Source: Polyodon spathula (taxonomy: Eukaryota; Chordata; Actinopteri; Acipenseriformes; Polyodontidae). Taken from it: 64,000 bases of DNA. Below, piece after piece: positions 1 to 13,860 of the stretch; position 1 is the first letter of the stretch, and each line of letters opens with the position of its first letter. A program made the position numbers and the translations under genes. Below the pieces are notes generated by a model, which ran no database searches, was not told the origin of the DNA, and was given only the letters and a program-made list of their open reading frames with translations. The stretch covers positions 17,167,193 through 17,231,192 of the forward strand of contig NC_054534.1 in assembly GCF_017654505.1 (NCBI RefSeq). The letters are read 5' to 3'.

Positions 1-480
1 GCATTTACAAAGATACAAACTCAGTTATGCATATGGAGGCAGTTTGCAGCAGTCTGCTATCACACAGAGCATTACATTTATGTGTTGCTTCTCATTTCCA
101 GTCGTCATTACTCACAACAGTTTTTCTCCCAATTTGTGAACTGTGGTATTGCTTAGCATATCAAAAAATATGGGAGTCTGATCAGCATTTCCAATCTGTC
201 CAAGCTGGTACTGTTTGTTAGAAATGCTGAAATTGTAAAAGCTTATCTTTGAATTCCTCAGGAAGCTAATGGCGCTTCTTTGAAAATGGCTGTCTGTATG
301 CCATGGATGATTCGAGATTGTGCAGCAATGTTTTGGTTCGTCTTTTCTCTGCACTAAGTCATGTAGCTTTTTGTGTACTCGGGTAGTCACATCTTTTGTT
401 GGCGCTTTTAATACATGCATCACTGTACTGTTTTTGAATTTAAGGACACGGGTTATTTTTGAGAATAAAAAAAAAAGTGT
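1..480 (-). pseudogene. Tigger/pogo-like transposase fragment, decayed
   Basis: On the minus strand the translation includes QLGQIGNADQTPIFFDM then SNTTVHKLGEKLL, the DDE-domain block QIGNxDQTPxxFDM of Tigger/pogo transposases, containing the first catalytic Asp. After an in-frame TGA (about 109-111) the same frame continues VMTTGNEK, then CVIADCCKLPPYA and a TAA near 27. The N-terminal DNA-binding part is not seen, and the element runs off the window start. Stops show it is inactive. Confidence 0.8.
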
Positions 481-3425
481 TTTAAATTCGAAGGAATACG
501 GCATGTAGTTTGTAGTTCCAAACCAAATTCTGATATAATTACATTTAAAGACATAGCATAACACACCCTTTGGTGAAAATACCACAAAAACACAGTGCAA
601 ATGCACATTATGTTTAAGTAAGACTCCTAAAACAGAAACAGTAGGCTTAAACAAAACTACTTGATTAAATGTTTACGCTTTCGTTGCACACAATTTAAAC
701 AATATCGTAACTGAAGAACTCACAAAATTCAAAGTTGTCCTGAAAAGCATAATCTCTTCTAATATAGAAATGTATGGAAGCAAACCACAGGAAAAGTAGC
801 ACTAGAAAATCAGTTATTTCAGGGCAAACTATTGTGATAGTAAAGCTTTATATCACACTTACAACTGAACTTTAAATTACAATACTACTTCACACAGAGT
901 GCCACCTTCAATACAAATTCAAATGCCACATGCTGTATAGTAATACATAGGCCTATATTAGTTTTGCACTAAGACGACATTTAAATTTGATTTAAGGTGG
1001 TTCTATATGTCAAATATTGCATCAAACATAAAATATTGTATGCTCAAAATGTACCTCAGCCTCTTTTACACAGGCGTTATAGCCTTGTTCATGTTGGGGG
1101 AAAATGAATAAATTAGATTAAAACAAATAAATGTAATACTCTGGCCAACTAAAAACCACACTGTACACTGAGACAAGGTGGGAAAGGTTAAAAAATAAGC
1201 ATGTAAAAATATTGAGATCCTTTCTCTGGTCCAGCCTTAAAGAAGCAAGATAACTACTGCAGTAATATGTTTTACTCTGAGAGATGCAGAGGTATGCCTG
1301 GAACCCTCAGAAGTTTATCGAGTGCCACAAATGACACAAATGCTTTTCAACTCCCCATTGCATCTTAAATGCAAGCCCCCCCCCCTTTGTTTTTCCGTTT
1401 TGTTAAAAAGAAGCAATAAGACTTGTCGATTTTGGTCTTGCAAAAGAACTGCACGAATTACATGCCAAAATGCATTTGGTTTTACACTTACAAATACAGG
1501 GCAAACAAACTGTACTTTAGTTTGCAGCATAGCTTAATATGCACCTTTTTATGCCAGGGAAATTTCTGTGCAGTTTAGTTAATTACAGGATAAAAATGTA
1601 TTAAAACGCAAAATTAAATTATATTCCACACCCTTTCAACCATCTACAGTACCATAGTGTATAATAACTCTTTCAACAACCTATAGAGGTCTAGGACTCA
1701 ACACTGCTGTCCTCTATTGTAGGATAGGAGACATTAATTCACTGAAAACTGCACACCCAAAAATAACTGTGTGTTCATATAACATTTATTACCATTCTAA
1801 ATATTTTATTCAACTGAGAATAATATTTTATTCAATGATCTTATGGACACAAGTCCATACTAATTTGGAAATATTGGTCATAATATAATTGGTCAACAAA
1901 ATGCATGTCACTGTCCAAAAGTGACACATTGCAAGTCTGTGGTGACGTGCTGAAAGCTATTATAAGTTACTTTAAAAAAAAGTGACAGACATTTCTAATG
2001 GATGTAGCATTGTAGATTAATAACAACAACAACAACAACAATAATGGTTATTTTTGGATCATGATTCAACAGGAAAACAAACAAACAAAAAAAAACTAAC
2101 CATTGCACACCAAGGGGCATAGCTATGAACTGTATATTACCATGGCACTGCTGAAAAAGCTGTCAATAAACCAGAACCGTCAGCTTGATCACCTTTGTTC
2201 TTCAAATTGTAAGCTATATCAAAGGAATGTTTTGCAAGCTTGAAAACTGCCTTTGATATATTCAATATTTTTCAATATACAACCTCACAAAGTAAACATT
2301 ACTTGACCAACTTTCACCATCACAATCAATAGTATAACAGTAATGTCAAATTAGCAAGGGTGCAGTTCTTTTTTTTTTAATATAGGCCTGAGTGATGCGA
2401 TTCAGAACTGTGAGTGACAGCAGGAACATCAATGGCCTCTTCCCAAAAACGTAGATCTACAATCTAATAACAGTAATTCACTGGCAGCATTGAAGGCGGT
2501 GAAGGTAAACTTTGTATTTAGCTAAATGAAGAAATTGGGCGAAACGAGGTGTAAACCATTTAATAGTTTCCAAATATCAATGTTGCTCACCAAGAGAGAT
2601 CAAAAACTGTTAACCGACAGTTCAATGAAAAATGGCACTAACCAAGCCTCTCTTTATTTTAAAGTTACACTCCAGTGGTAGTAAATGTCTCATAAAATGT
2701 ATTGAGGTGTTTTTTCACGTGATTTTTCATCCTCTGTCGAAAATGTTCACAAATTTTGAAAGGTAAAGTAGCAGTCACGCTAAAAATAAGTGCACTCCGT
2801 CTGTGATGATACACAGTTGTGCTCCGTAACTCAGTTTTCTGTATGGTTTCCCTTGCAAAACTGTTCCTTCTTTTTATCTTCCTCTTTTTACGCGTCTGTG
2901 TTAATATAATTTATTTAAAAACTAACCTGGTCAGAAGACATATAGTACCACCACATATGGCTGCTTTCTTTTCTGTTTTAAAAAAAAAAACGCTTTCTTA
3001 ATGTTGACGGAAGTTGTCAGCTTCTGCATTAGCTGAAATTAAAGCCTGGTTTCTTCCCGCGCTGCAGTGGTGTTGAAGAGGAGAGGGCGAAAACTTAAGA
3101 AGTGCTCTTGGGTCTTCTGGTATATGCTTTATAATATGGACAAGTTGTACAGGAACGCAGGGAGGGATGAACTATACTGCATTCTGCAATTGGGGGTGTA
3201 GGTGAGATAGTAGCCATACGTTTTAAATTGGTAAGGTGCAGTGATACGGTATGGTCTGCCAAAAAACAACACAGACCTGAAAAGTTATTTAAAGGGGTAT
3301 GGCATATGGTACAGTATACTGCGGCAATACACAAAAATACCACAATTCAATAATATGCATTAAGTTTGTGCTTGCTTTTTTTATTTGTGCAAGTCCTGTT
3401 ATTGTGTATTCAAATGTATTTCTGG
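481..3425. other. intergenic AT-rich DNA
   Basis: No gene recognised. It contains a C-run at 1376-1385 and a (CAA)n run at about 2023-2042. A slightly CpG-richer patch at 3055-3090 (cttcccgcgctgcag) is too small to call. Confidence 0.6.
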
Positions 3426-3479
3426 AAAAAAAAAAAAAAAAAAAAAAAAATAAATAATAATAATAATAATAATAATAAT
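3426..3479. repeat. A-run followed by (TAA)n
   Basis: About 25 A, then about nine TAA units. The A-run followed by a simple repeat looks like a retroposon tail, but nothing upstream is recognised. Confidence 0.95.
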
Positions 3480-4730
3480 GTGATTCAATATCTAGTGGAT
3501 ATTTTTTCTTAATCACAGCTTCTTTTGACTTCACACCAGCTTCTAGTTTACTTTTCATACAGTAGTGTACAAGTGGAGATATCTTTTCCCATCAGCCGCT
3601 GTATGTATTTCTGCTATGCTGACAGCAGGACACCATTGTTAGTGAAATCTTTGATTGATTTTTTTTTTTTCCTGTATAACTAAATTGTTATTGAGCTTAA
3701 GCATGCATTTGAACTTGGAAGCTGTCTTATTTTCACCGCCCTCAGTAACATGATTCATTCAGCAAGTAATTGTATTCAGAATAGGTTCAGTCTGAGTTGT
3801 GTACTAAGTACCTTGATGTTTTAAAGTGACTTTCTAGTAAACTATTAGATTTTAAGTTATATTCACGTGACCACTATTTCATTTGTGGTCAGTGCCATTG
3901 GTTGCATAGACTGATGATAAAGCTACACATGCATATGTTCTGATCTTAAAATCAAAAACAGTTCCCAATATACAGACAATTTTCTGTAGACTCAAATGTT
4001 GTGGTATTTGTTACCTGATGGCTGGTCTTGCATGAATGTTTCATGTTGGGTTGTTTAGAAGTGGTGAATAAGTAAATTATGATGTGGTTTTATCCCATGT
4101 ATGTCTTATATCTATGTGTAAAAGTGTTGATACATTACAAATGACAAAGGCAATGTCAATGTCAATAATTACTTTAATATTATGAAATAAGAGTTTTTTT
4201 TTTTTTATCAACAATAATAATCCAATTTGCATGTCATCCTCTGGACAATCTAATCCAGGTGTCTGTAGTGGGTAAATTACTATTTAAAAATTCCAAAACT
4301 GGAATTGTATGACACATATTCTAAGGTCATGCTGGCCCTCGTCATCCTTATGAGATCAGTGAGCAGTGAATACTTTTTCCCATATAGTGGTTGGTTGGGT
4401 GATTAATGTTGGATATTAACAATAGATTACAGCAAGGAAAAACTTCTTTTAGCTGGTAGAAAATGGTTCCAAAATAAAGCGCTGGCTATGGAAACATTTT
4501 GAGGACATGTAAAAACCTTGTAATTGGACACATTCTGGTAAACATTTAATTACCACCAGATTGTAGATGCAAAATAAACCCCAGTGGCACGCAGAATGGG
4601 TAGCCAAATTTAAAGTGAAAAGTTCACCATGACTTCATCATTGATTTTAAATGGGCAATTTTATATCAGATATCCAGATTTTAAGAAATTGTGGTTGATG
4701 TGTTGTGAAAAAAAATCATGATCATGGTGA
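3480..4730. other. intergenic AT-rich DNA
   Basis: Nothing recognised. Confidence 0.65.
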
Positions 4731-5460
4731 CAGAGAACAAATGAATCCTAGTCAACAGTCTCCCTTCCGACCTGTGAGGGCACGGTATAACCAGAGCAGA
4801 GTGCCCCAGAATGGATGGTTTGGCAGTTCATTCCCGGGTCAGTGAGAAGCTGGTCATCCAGGAAAGGGGTGGGGCCACGATACCAGAAGTCATCGCCTTA
4901 ATATGGTATGGAGGATATGTGATTGGTCACGCCACCGAAAGAAGGCATGACTGATGGTATTTAGAGAAAGTGGTCCAGTGATCTCTTCCTTTGGTTGGTT
5001 ATTGAAGGACCCGTGGGAAAACAGATGTAATTAGTAATCATGAGTGTTATCATGTTTTGTTTGTTTGTCAGCCTGTTTCTGTTTGTTCTTGATAGACTGC
5101 TAACACAATCCAGATGCTGCCGCTTAAGGCCAGCACCCAACCCAGACTTCACTGCACTTGTGTTCACTAATAAACTATATTGCACCACTTGCACGTCAGC
5201 ACTCACTCTGGACTTGTGATCGTGTTTGTGTTCTGTGTGTGTTTATACTGTGTTTATTATTTTGGGACTGAACCCCGTGGTTACTTCACTGAGCAAAACA
5301 CATCGTTGTGTATTGCTAGTCCTCCTTTATTATTGCTGTTGTCAAGTGACATTTGAATTATAAATAAACATCATCATTTCACCAGTACTTTGTTGTTTGT
5401 CGTTGTATTGAGCACTGCATCACCTCTACACCTGCGCAATGCAAACCACTTTGACAGTGG
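4731..5460. other. repeat-like block, family not assigned
   Basis: Less AT-rich than its flanks, with features typical of mobile-element non-coding sequence: gggactgaaccccgtggtta, then an AATAAA-containing stretch and ttgttgtttgtcgttgtatt. No coding frame or paired terminus was seen. Confidence 0.3.
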
Positions 5461-8400
5461 TAATCTCAAGTGGGAGTTTTGTTGGTCAACTTGGTCCGTA
5501 CTTACGAAAATGAATGTGAGTCAACACACAAATGTAGTTTTTATGTGAAAAGGGGATCTCAGGAACTGCTGCACATTAAAACCAAGTATGTTAGAAATCT
5601 CTTCATGTGCATAATATGACATTAATTTAGAAGTCATGTATAATAAAAAAAAATTAAAAAATACTTGGCTCATAATCCTACTTAACCATGTTCATAAGTG
5701 TACGTTAACCGCTTGTTCATATCATTATTGAAAAAGACAATAACTAAAAGCATATACTGACAAATTGCTATTTCAATATTTTCGGTCAAGAGACCAATTG
5801 TACTGGGGGAGCAATCAAATGGCTTGTAGTCATGTGCTTATAATGCATTCTTGTTTTTCCCTGTAACCTCCTTTTGACAATTACAACATTTATCCACCAG
5901 GTGGCACTGTGCCAAAGGAAAATCAAATTCAAACAGAGGCAATTACATCAGCTTGCCACTGGCAGGTACTGTGGTGTTGTGCCAATAATAGCAAAAAATT
6001 AAAAATTAAAAAAAAAAACATAACAGAAATGCAGAGAAATAAAAACATTTTCTAAAGGGGAAGCTATTTCAGTCATGATATTTTGATTTGTCACACATCT
6101 GATTCATAACCTACTCTCATGTAATGGAAATAATGAATTGTTAATATCATGTTGAAGCTTGCCAGCTCTCAAAGTATTACTTCAGAAGCAGTGCAATTAA
6201 AAGAGAACATTGGGTGCATGTTTCCCAGTTAAATACAGATTGAGTTTTTTATAACCATGTGCACAGCAGACAACTGGGGCAGATGTTGTTTATTTTAAGG
6301 TGGCTACATGACATTCAAAAACTTTTTTTAATGGTTACTGTTATCACACAAAATGTAATTGTCAATGGGATTAGGTTTTTGTTACACAACCCTTTTCACA
6401 AAAAAACAACTACGATAAAAAAAAAAAAAGTCTAGATCCGAGACTGAATGCATGGTTACCACTGTATATTCTTTCACCCACACATATATTGAATTAAGGT
6501 ACATGGCATAATGTGCAGCCCTACATCATCCATTTATCTCCTGTAAAAGATATATGTGGTAACAACTAACAATATATGCCACATGCTTTGTTTTGACACA
6601 GTCAAAAGAAGCTCAAGATTTTTTTGCACTATTTTTTAAAAGATGAACTGCGTCATACAAGAAGCCACAGAACCACCGTGCATGCTGGGAAGGAAGTCAA
6701 GATGATAGCAATTACACAAACAGCGAATAATAGTTTTAGTTTTCCAGATGTCCAAAATGATTTTGGATTCTTTCTTTTTTTATCCTCAAAGGCCCCACTG
6801 TTTAATTGGGAAGAAGAAAAAATTATATCATACACTTTAATATGCGTTCAGTTTACATCAGGCCAAGGCAGTGAGATTTCAAACACATATAGAGGAGGTA
6901 CCTGTATTTAGTGCTTGAGGACTCCTGCCTTAGCTCAGTCCTATTGTGGTACTCATTTTGATTCTGTTTGATTTCAAAACAATTCACAAGCCTTTATCTA
7001 GCTGAATGAAATTGTATAGAAATAGGGAAGTTATTTTAAAACTTAAAACTATTTAATTGTGATTTATAAGACAGAGAAACAAAACAAAGATGGGTTAGTA
7101 TGATGGGCTATGGATTGGAGGCTATCCGCACTTTGGAGAGGAAAAATGAATCGTTTGCAGTTCCATAAATTACTATAAAGCAATTTTATTAAATGTTCAT
7201 GTAAATTATTTATTACAAACTTTTATAAATAAAAAAAAACTTTCTTTTAAAGATTTTTATTACATTAATTCTTATAAAAACAACAGCAGACTTCCATCTA
7301 GTGACATTTGCTAAACTGCTCAAGCTTATGATGTCACTGGACCCCTAGATTGAATTTGATTTTTGTAATTTACTGCAGTCCCTGTATTATTCTATATGGA
7401 TTGTATTTCTTATACAGAAGGTTAGTATGTGTGGTCTGTATCTGTGTCAGACAAGATAAAGAGCAAGGGTCTGTTCTGTAATCTCAGTAGCCCAATAGTA
7501 ATGCAGATGTCACAAACCACATGAAAAAGTTGTACATCAGCTATGTGCTCACTTATGTATCATATTTTACAATTCTGTACTGTCAGTAACAGCAAGGGCA
7601 GATTTTAGCTAGTCATTAGCAGAAACTCAGCAGTCAGGCAGTCAGAACTCTCTTGAGAGCAATGCAAATAATTTAAAACAGTTCATGCAAGCTCTTTTTG
7701 CAAATGCCAAAGATTTTGATGATTGACCACCCCTTCTATAAACCAAAACAGTGTACAGCAAAGCAAATACTGTACAGATCAAGAATACATTGCATCACTG
7801 GTTTGTGTTGTGCCCCAGGTCCTAATCAGTACTTACCATTGTAAAGTTTGTGAAAACTGAAGTTAATTTAAAAACAAAACTAAAACCAGAAATATTGGAG
7901 AATGACAAACGGGGCAGTGACAAGGGAGCTAATGACAGACAGAAAAAGGAATGCTTAAGGAGGTCTAGGGGGAACTCTTCTTTTAATGAAGAATACGATT
8001 GAAATCAAAGTCTTACAGTATACATGGTAAATATAAATGTCAAGGAAATGAATGCCAAGCTCCATCTTTTTTTAATCAGTGTTGTATATATTACCGCTTT
8101 AAAAAAAATCAAAAGAAAACATTTTAATTAAATACATATATATTCTGTATTTAGACTTTGACATTTCAGTACGATAGTAGAAAGAACTTAAATACAAACA
8201 AAGGATTACAAAGTACTGTACAACTAACTTACAGAAAAATGTTATTGCACATCAAGAATGGCATGTAGTATGTCTTAAGACTATGACTTTACACTAAATT
8301 GAAAACACATTTATTGACAGAAAAAAATGTTTATATGAGTTTGGAAAAGAAACATAAGAACTCTGTTCTGAAACTAAGAACTTTAGCTGTAATTTAGCTA

Positions 8401-9354
8401 TGGGGATAGTAAAATACGAACCAAGAGACTTAAGACTTTGTCAGCTGTGTGATATAAAACCAGATGGATGAGTCTTATTTTCCTTTTAAAAATATTTTAC
8501 AGAAGGAGCTATGAATGATGTATCTTTGTCAAAAACCCTGATAATGAGAACACAATGAGCAGACCTTGACAGAGTCCTTTTATGTGCACTCTAATAACCT
8601 AGAATGGGCTTGACCTCTTTTTATTCTAATAGTGCTGTACTCCATGGTAATGTGTACTTGACATTTGCACCTTTTCTTTTGATTAACTGCATTTCATAAT
8701 ATTTATATTTGTGTTTTTTTTTTTTTTTTTTCAAAAGGAACACAAAATAAATCAGTTTTAAAACAATATGATTTTACTTTGTCACAAACCCAATCGTAAT
8801 TGGCTACTTTCAACATAGTGCTGTTTGTGATCTAATTTGGGACTTGAAATGCATAGTGGTTAAGTGGGTTGGTGCAGGAATTAATCAGAACACAAGATTC
8901 AAATTGAAAGTAAGTGAGATTTCTTTAGAGGCCTCCAGCGATATAACAAATAAAAAGCAAATAAATAATTCAGAAAAAGAAAATAAATAAATTCAAAGAA
9001 TTCAACACGAATGACTAAAAATAAAAATAGAAAACTTTTAAACAAAACAGACTGTTTAATCACTGTTTAATTGTGTCACTCAGACAGTGCTTCATACTCT
9101 CAATCTTTCAATCCAATGAACCAACAACCAATATACCAGTATTCCCATTAGCCCCTCCCCTGGACTAATCCAATACAAAATAAATGACCATATTCTTTAA
9201 TCTAAGGCATTCCCTGAATAATAGTTAACCTTAACATATTAAAATGTTCAGGTGAATACACTTGATATAACATACTATACCTACACTGTGCAGGTATAAA
9301 CAGTAACAATACAATCAAAACAACAGTGAAACCCAGTACCACCATAGACTTCCA
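5461..9354. other. intergenic AT-rich DNA
   Basis: No gene recognised. Homopolymer runs occur (for example T-run 8714-8731). The region near 8840-9240 is A-rich with many ATAAA units and may be an old repeat, not assigned. Confidence 0.65.
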
Positions 9355-9705
9355 TTACGCGCGTTCATGGCTATTATTACACAGCCTCATGTCAGCGCGC
9401 GCCGCCCAAAATGCCCTTCTCGATGGTTATAACGGCTTGCAGTTGTACACAAAGTCAAAATGCTAATTTGACATATTAACAAGTAATTTAATACATTGTC
9501 TTCACAAACAGTTTCAGAGCATTTACTTTAAATAACACGCTGACAGCACGTTTATGTCATTGTAAGGAGTATGTGCACCTATATTACTTACAGTCCACAC
9601 CAATACAATAGTTGCCGCGTATCAATCTCCGAGCTAACCTTTCTTTCCAGGTTTACAGCACAGGAAGCCCCGCGACCCGGTAGCTACCCCAGGTATGTTT
9701 AATAT
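9355..9705. promoter_or_regulatory. small CpG-rich cluster, possible promoter (uncertain)
   Basis: Against AT-rich flanks, tacgcgcgttc and gcgcgcgccgccc occur at 9357-9413, and a CpG-rich patch (agccccgcgacccggtagct) at about 9667-9686. The plus strand also has an acceptor-like ttctttccag at 9641-9650 and a donor-like ccccag/gtatgt 42 nt later. It could be a distal promoter or 5' exon of a neighbouring gene or lncRNA, or a CpG-rich repeat. Confidence 0.2.
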
Positions 9706-10018
9706 TTATTTATTCTTAAAACCAATACTAGTTTTAACAGATGTAATCCAAACCAGTGAATGATAAAACAGCCTTTATACAATTGTCGTGCAGTAACCAT
9801 AAAGAAACTAAGTGCGTTGCATATGAGTGCTGCTGAAGTTTAACAGTACAGTTAATTCTATTATCCCCTTTTCCAGGGAACTGCTACTCGGCAGAATGGG
9901 CGTTAAGGATAAGTGACAATTACTGCACAGGTACATCTTATTCTGTGTAGATCTCATCCTGTACATACAATTTATGGCATAGTTCTAAAGGTAAGAAAAC
10001 GACAGCACTTTTATGTTT

Positions 10019-10335
10019 AGAACATAAGAAACATAAGAAAGTTTACAAACGAGAGGCCATTCGGCCCATCTTGCTCGTTTGGTTGTTAGTAGCTTATTGA
10101 TCCCAGAATCTCATCAAGCAGCTTCTTGAAGGATCCCAGGGTGTCAGCTTCAATTACTGGGGAGTTGATTCCAGACCCTCACGATTCTCTGTGTAAAAAA
10201 ATGCCTCCTATTTTCTGTTCTGAATGCCCCTTTGTCTAATCTCCATTTGTGACCCCTGGTCCTTGTTTCTTTTTTCAGGTCGAAAAAGCCCCTTGGGTCG
10301 ACATTGTCAATACCTTTTAGAATTCTGAATGCTTT
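10019..10335 (-). mobile_element. CR1-like LINE 3' end
   Basis: The reverse complement of the element at 16386-16683, with the same ataggaggca and gatcccagaatctcatcaag blocks and the tail acataagaaagtttacaaac followed by ggccattcggcccatc. It lacks a few nucleotides relative to the other copy where that one reads aatgttgttgaagc. Confidence 0.8.
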
Positions 10336-10345
10336 AAGTTACTGA

Positions 10346-12595
10346 GTACAAACTGTGTTTATAACTTGTTTATCTATCATGTGTAAAAATAATTTTGCAC
10401 TGTCTGAGCAGACAGACCCATTGAGCTTTGATGTCCTGTCACCCAGACTGCACAGGATGGGCATCTCTTGTAATAATACGGCCAGCTGTCAACCCTGTTT
10501 GAACCGCAGGACATTGGCAGACTCATGTAGGGACCATGTGAATTTTTATTCAAAGCACCACCTGAGTCTAATTCTTTTACCCAAAAATAGAAATTTTGGA
10601 GACTGTGGAGATCAACAGCTCAGTTAACCTGCATATCAAGTAGTGTTGAGTGGATAACCATCACACTGGCTAGACCTGAATTAGGACATTGTATTAAGAC
10701 ATTCTGGATGTGTGAAATAGCATTTCAGGAAAAAAACTAACAAACAAAAAAACATCCACACTCTCTTCGGGAGCATTCAAGGATATTCCAGTTTTTGATG
10801 CTCATAGAGGACAGTACTGTATATGCCATGCAACATTGAACAAAACAACTAGATTTTGTGGACAGTGTCAACTTTCAGGTTCAATATGGTTTGTTAAGGT
10901 GACCTGATTTTTAAGTCCTTAAACTGGGACAGTATGGAAATAATGTGAATAACTTCCAAATTCCAAGCTACTGGGAAGCTGTAGGCTTTTTATTTTCACT
11001 TTGGCAGCATTTCATCTGATATCATATTGAAAGTAAATGCAGAGACTCAATGTGATATTCAGAGTGGAATATTTTACTTTCAAACCCTGTTTTGTGAATA
11101 AATGATCTTATTGTCTTTGTAAGTATAGTTATTACATTACACAGTGGCAATTCAATAGTATTACATTCTGAGATTCTATTTTATTGCTGATTACTGCTGC
11201 AGATCTAGTCCCTTTTCTGCCTAAGAAACTGCATCTTCTCTCTGATTTCCGTTTTCCATCTAACTCTGACTCTATCTCTATGCTATCCTCCAATCTGCAA
11301 ACCAGGCCCTTCCTGTATGAAAATATTACATATCTCAATATTTCTTTTTAATAGAATCTATTTTTTTCAAAATATTTAATTTCTTAACATCTAATAAGAC
11401 ATGGTATTTGTTCTGTATATATTTTCTATTGCAGTTTCTGCTTGGATCATTAGTGTGTCAGGATTAAGAGATACTAAGATTTTTTTCAGCCACTTTCTGC
11501 TATTAAACTGTTACTATTAAAAGGTGATGAAATGTGTTAAATATCCTATCTTTTGACTGCGTGCAATAAATGAAGCCCACTAATCAGCTTTTCTGAGTTG
11601 AGTTTAGAAGCTGCCCTGATTGCAGAAACAGGAATTTTCTTCTGAAGTAGTTATTAAGTATGGTAAATATTAATCCACGTAGGCAAACCCTTTAAGTTTC
11701 TCTGTATAGTTGTATTTCCAAATTCCTCCATTTAACATGTTGTAAGCAGATGGGCATCACTTAAAACTGAAAGAAACCTGTTAAAAACGTGTTCATTGCA
11801 CAATAAAATATCCCGCCTATTCCATTTTTCTGTACCAGTCAGTGATCATGAGAAAGCATATTATGACAATCTGAATTAGATAACTAAGCATATTGCAAAG
11901 GCTTATTTCTTTGCTGATCTTGGCTGGAGTTCATTTTTTTTTTTAAATCAACAGTACAGGCTGAGACATGGATCAAGGATTAATAAGACTGTCATATTCC
12001 TTTTTCTGATGAAATGTTGTCAAGTCTTTATTTACGAAAGCTATTTAATCTTCCTTAATATAAACATAAGTATTATTCTAAAATGTGGTGTTTACATGCA
12101 CAAGTCATGATAGTTTTCCTCACTATGTGTTTGCCGTACTTTTCAGGAAATTAGTTGCTATGCAGTTCTGATTTATGAAAAAATAGTCGTCTGTACCAGT
12201 GCAGATTACTCAATTCATAGTTTAGGGGAGGGGATAGTTAAATGTTTGTGCCTGCTTACTAAATACGAAAAGAACAACTCTGAATATTGTGAGGAGTGCT
12301 TCATGCACTGCCATGAAGATTAAAATGTTTAACAAGAGAAATTAATTCACATGTTGTCGCGCACATTCTGAATTATGCCGTGCATTAGCTACTTGTTTGT
12401 GTTAGCTTTCCAGCATGCACGCACAATTATATAAAATATAATTTCTACTAAGTACAAGTTTTACTACTTAGAATTTACATTTGTGTGTGTGTTTGTGGAA
12501 CATCTAAAAGTAAAATTTCATTAACAGCTGAACTGCCTTTTACAATACATGTTTTTATTTTGAATATTATATAACCTATAATATTCCATATATAT
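10346..12595. other. intergenic AT-rich DNA
   Basis: No recognised gene or element. Open frames at 10355 (90 codons) and 11132 (68 codons) have no family resemblance. Confidence 0.65.
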
Positions 12596-13139
12596 ATGTT
12601 GAAATCTCTACTGGACCTGGCAGCCATCAATTCCTTCATTTTGTACAAGGATTGCACCGGGGAAAATATCAGTAGGAGAGATTTAATCTTGAAGCTAGCC
12701 ACAGTGCTTCGGCAAAAACATTACAATCAGAAAGCTGCAAAGCTGCAGGCTGCTGCAGCTCAACCTGGATTCTGTGCTGCGAGTGACACATGCAAGACAA
12801 ATTATGTTACTTTTGTTTTAGCTTAAAAACTAGTTTTGTTTTTACAGTTTTGTGTGTACATAAACCTGTTTACACACTAGTTGCTTTTGAAATGTTTATT
12901 TCATTATAGTTTTTCATTTTTTGAAGTAGTGCTTTTGTATGTGGTAAGCTAGAAAGTAAACTCTTATTTTTAATTTGTTTGGCTGTGCAGATGTTTGATA
13001 TGATGTGCTTGAATAAAACTTTTGAGTTGTATCCAATAATGTGTCTTTCATTTTAATATTGATGTTTAAAATATACCGTGATAATGACTGCTGTCCGCGG
13101 TTGTAGGTATGAGTATAACCGCGGAATTTCGAGTGTTAA
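12596..13139 (+). mobile_element. piggyBac-like transposase C-terminal fragment with 3' end
   Basis: The open frame at 12596-12826 reads LLDLAAINSFILYKDCTG then ENISRRDLILKLATVLRQKH, matching the end of the piggyBac catalytic domain (the N-x-(W/Y/F)-x-LYK and SRR-F/L blocks). The usual C-terminal cysteine-rich finger is not convincing. About 270 bp downstream a palindrome (ccgcggtt / aaccgcgg, 13095-13124) is followed by TTAA at 13136-13139, the piggyBac target sequence, suggesting the element's 3' boundary. The 5' part is missing. Confidence 0.6.
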
Positions 13140-13440
13140 AGTAGCCCATAAATCAATGTACATTTTGTGGGTGTATGTGTTTTGTACGGGCTTTCTGCTG
13201 AAGATTATGTGAGATTAAGTCAGAAGAACAGGTTCATGACTGCTGAAATCTCATGAGCCACAAGCACGATTCCTGCTCCTGCATGTTTTTTTAAAAGCTA
13301 TTTTTATGGTGAGAAAGCGATTGACCCTGTCCTTAAAGTCGCGCTACCAAAAGGACGTCCTTTTGCTGTATTTATGTGACAGCGTCACACAGTCATGACT
13401 GTAGAGTCGATTTTCACGTCCATGTAAACCAAGCCTTTGT

Positions 13441-13640
13441 TTGTATCTGTAGCAGGGCGGTAGAAAATCCCTGCGGTTTTATGTATTTTGTTTATTTATT
13501 TTTAGAACGGGGTCTACCCCTCCGCCCGTATTATTTATGTATTATGATTTATTGTATTTGTTATAAATGACGGCATAGCCGTGTGTGTTGTTTATTGTTT
13601 TGTATATGTTTTTGCTAGTTTCCCCACTGCAGCCAGAAGG
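13441..13640 (+). other. possible LTR-type remnant
   Basis: Contains gtagcagggcggtagaaaat, then a T-rich stretch and acggggtctacccctccgcc, a composition unlike the AT-rich flanks and resembling long-terminal-repeat remnants. No paired copy or boundaries were found. Confidence 0.25.
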
Positions 13641-13664
13641 GTAGGAGCTCCTGCCTCCAGAAGG

Positions 13665-13860
13665 GGAGTTACCCTACCGCCTTTGCCAGGAGCAGAGCAG
13701 CAGGAGCTGCCTCGATCTCCACCACCACCAAGAGCAAAGCAGCAGGAGCTGCCTCTGTCTCCACCACCACCAGGAGCAGAGCAGCAGGAGCTGCCTCTGT
13801 CTCCAACCCTGCTAGAGGGAGAGAAGCAGGAGCTGTCTCTCCCTTCAGCATTGGAGGGAC
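13665..13860 (+). repeat. proline-rich coding-like minisatellite
   Basis: Three to four tandem units of about 39-42 bp read in one frame (inside an open frame from 13581 to 13946) as GAEQQELPLSPPPP and variants, passing into EGEKQELSLPS. The unit length is a multiple of three. Whether it is expressed is unknown. Such proline/glutamate repeats also occur in retroelement remnants. No signal for a host gene was seen around it. Confidence 0.75.

Noticed and set aside
13665..13860. Short regularly repeated units as a CRISPR-like array
   Set aside because: Units are contiguous, vary in sequence and have no spacers; the DNA is vertebrate.
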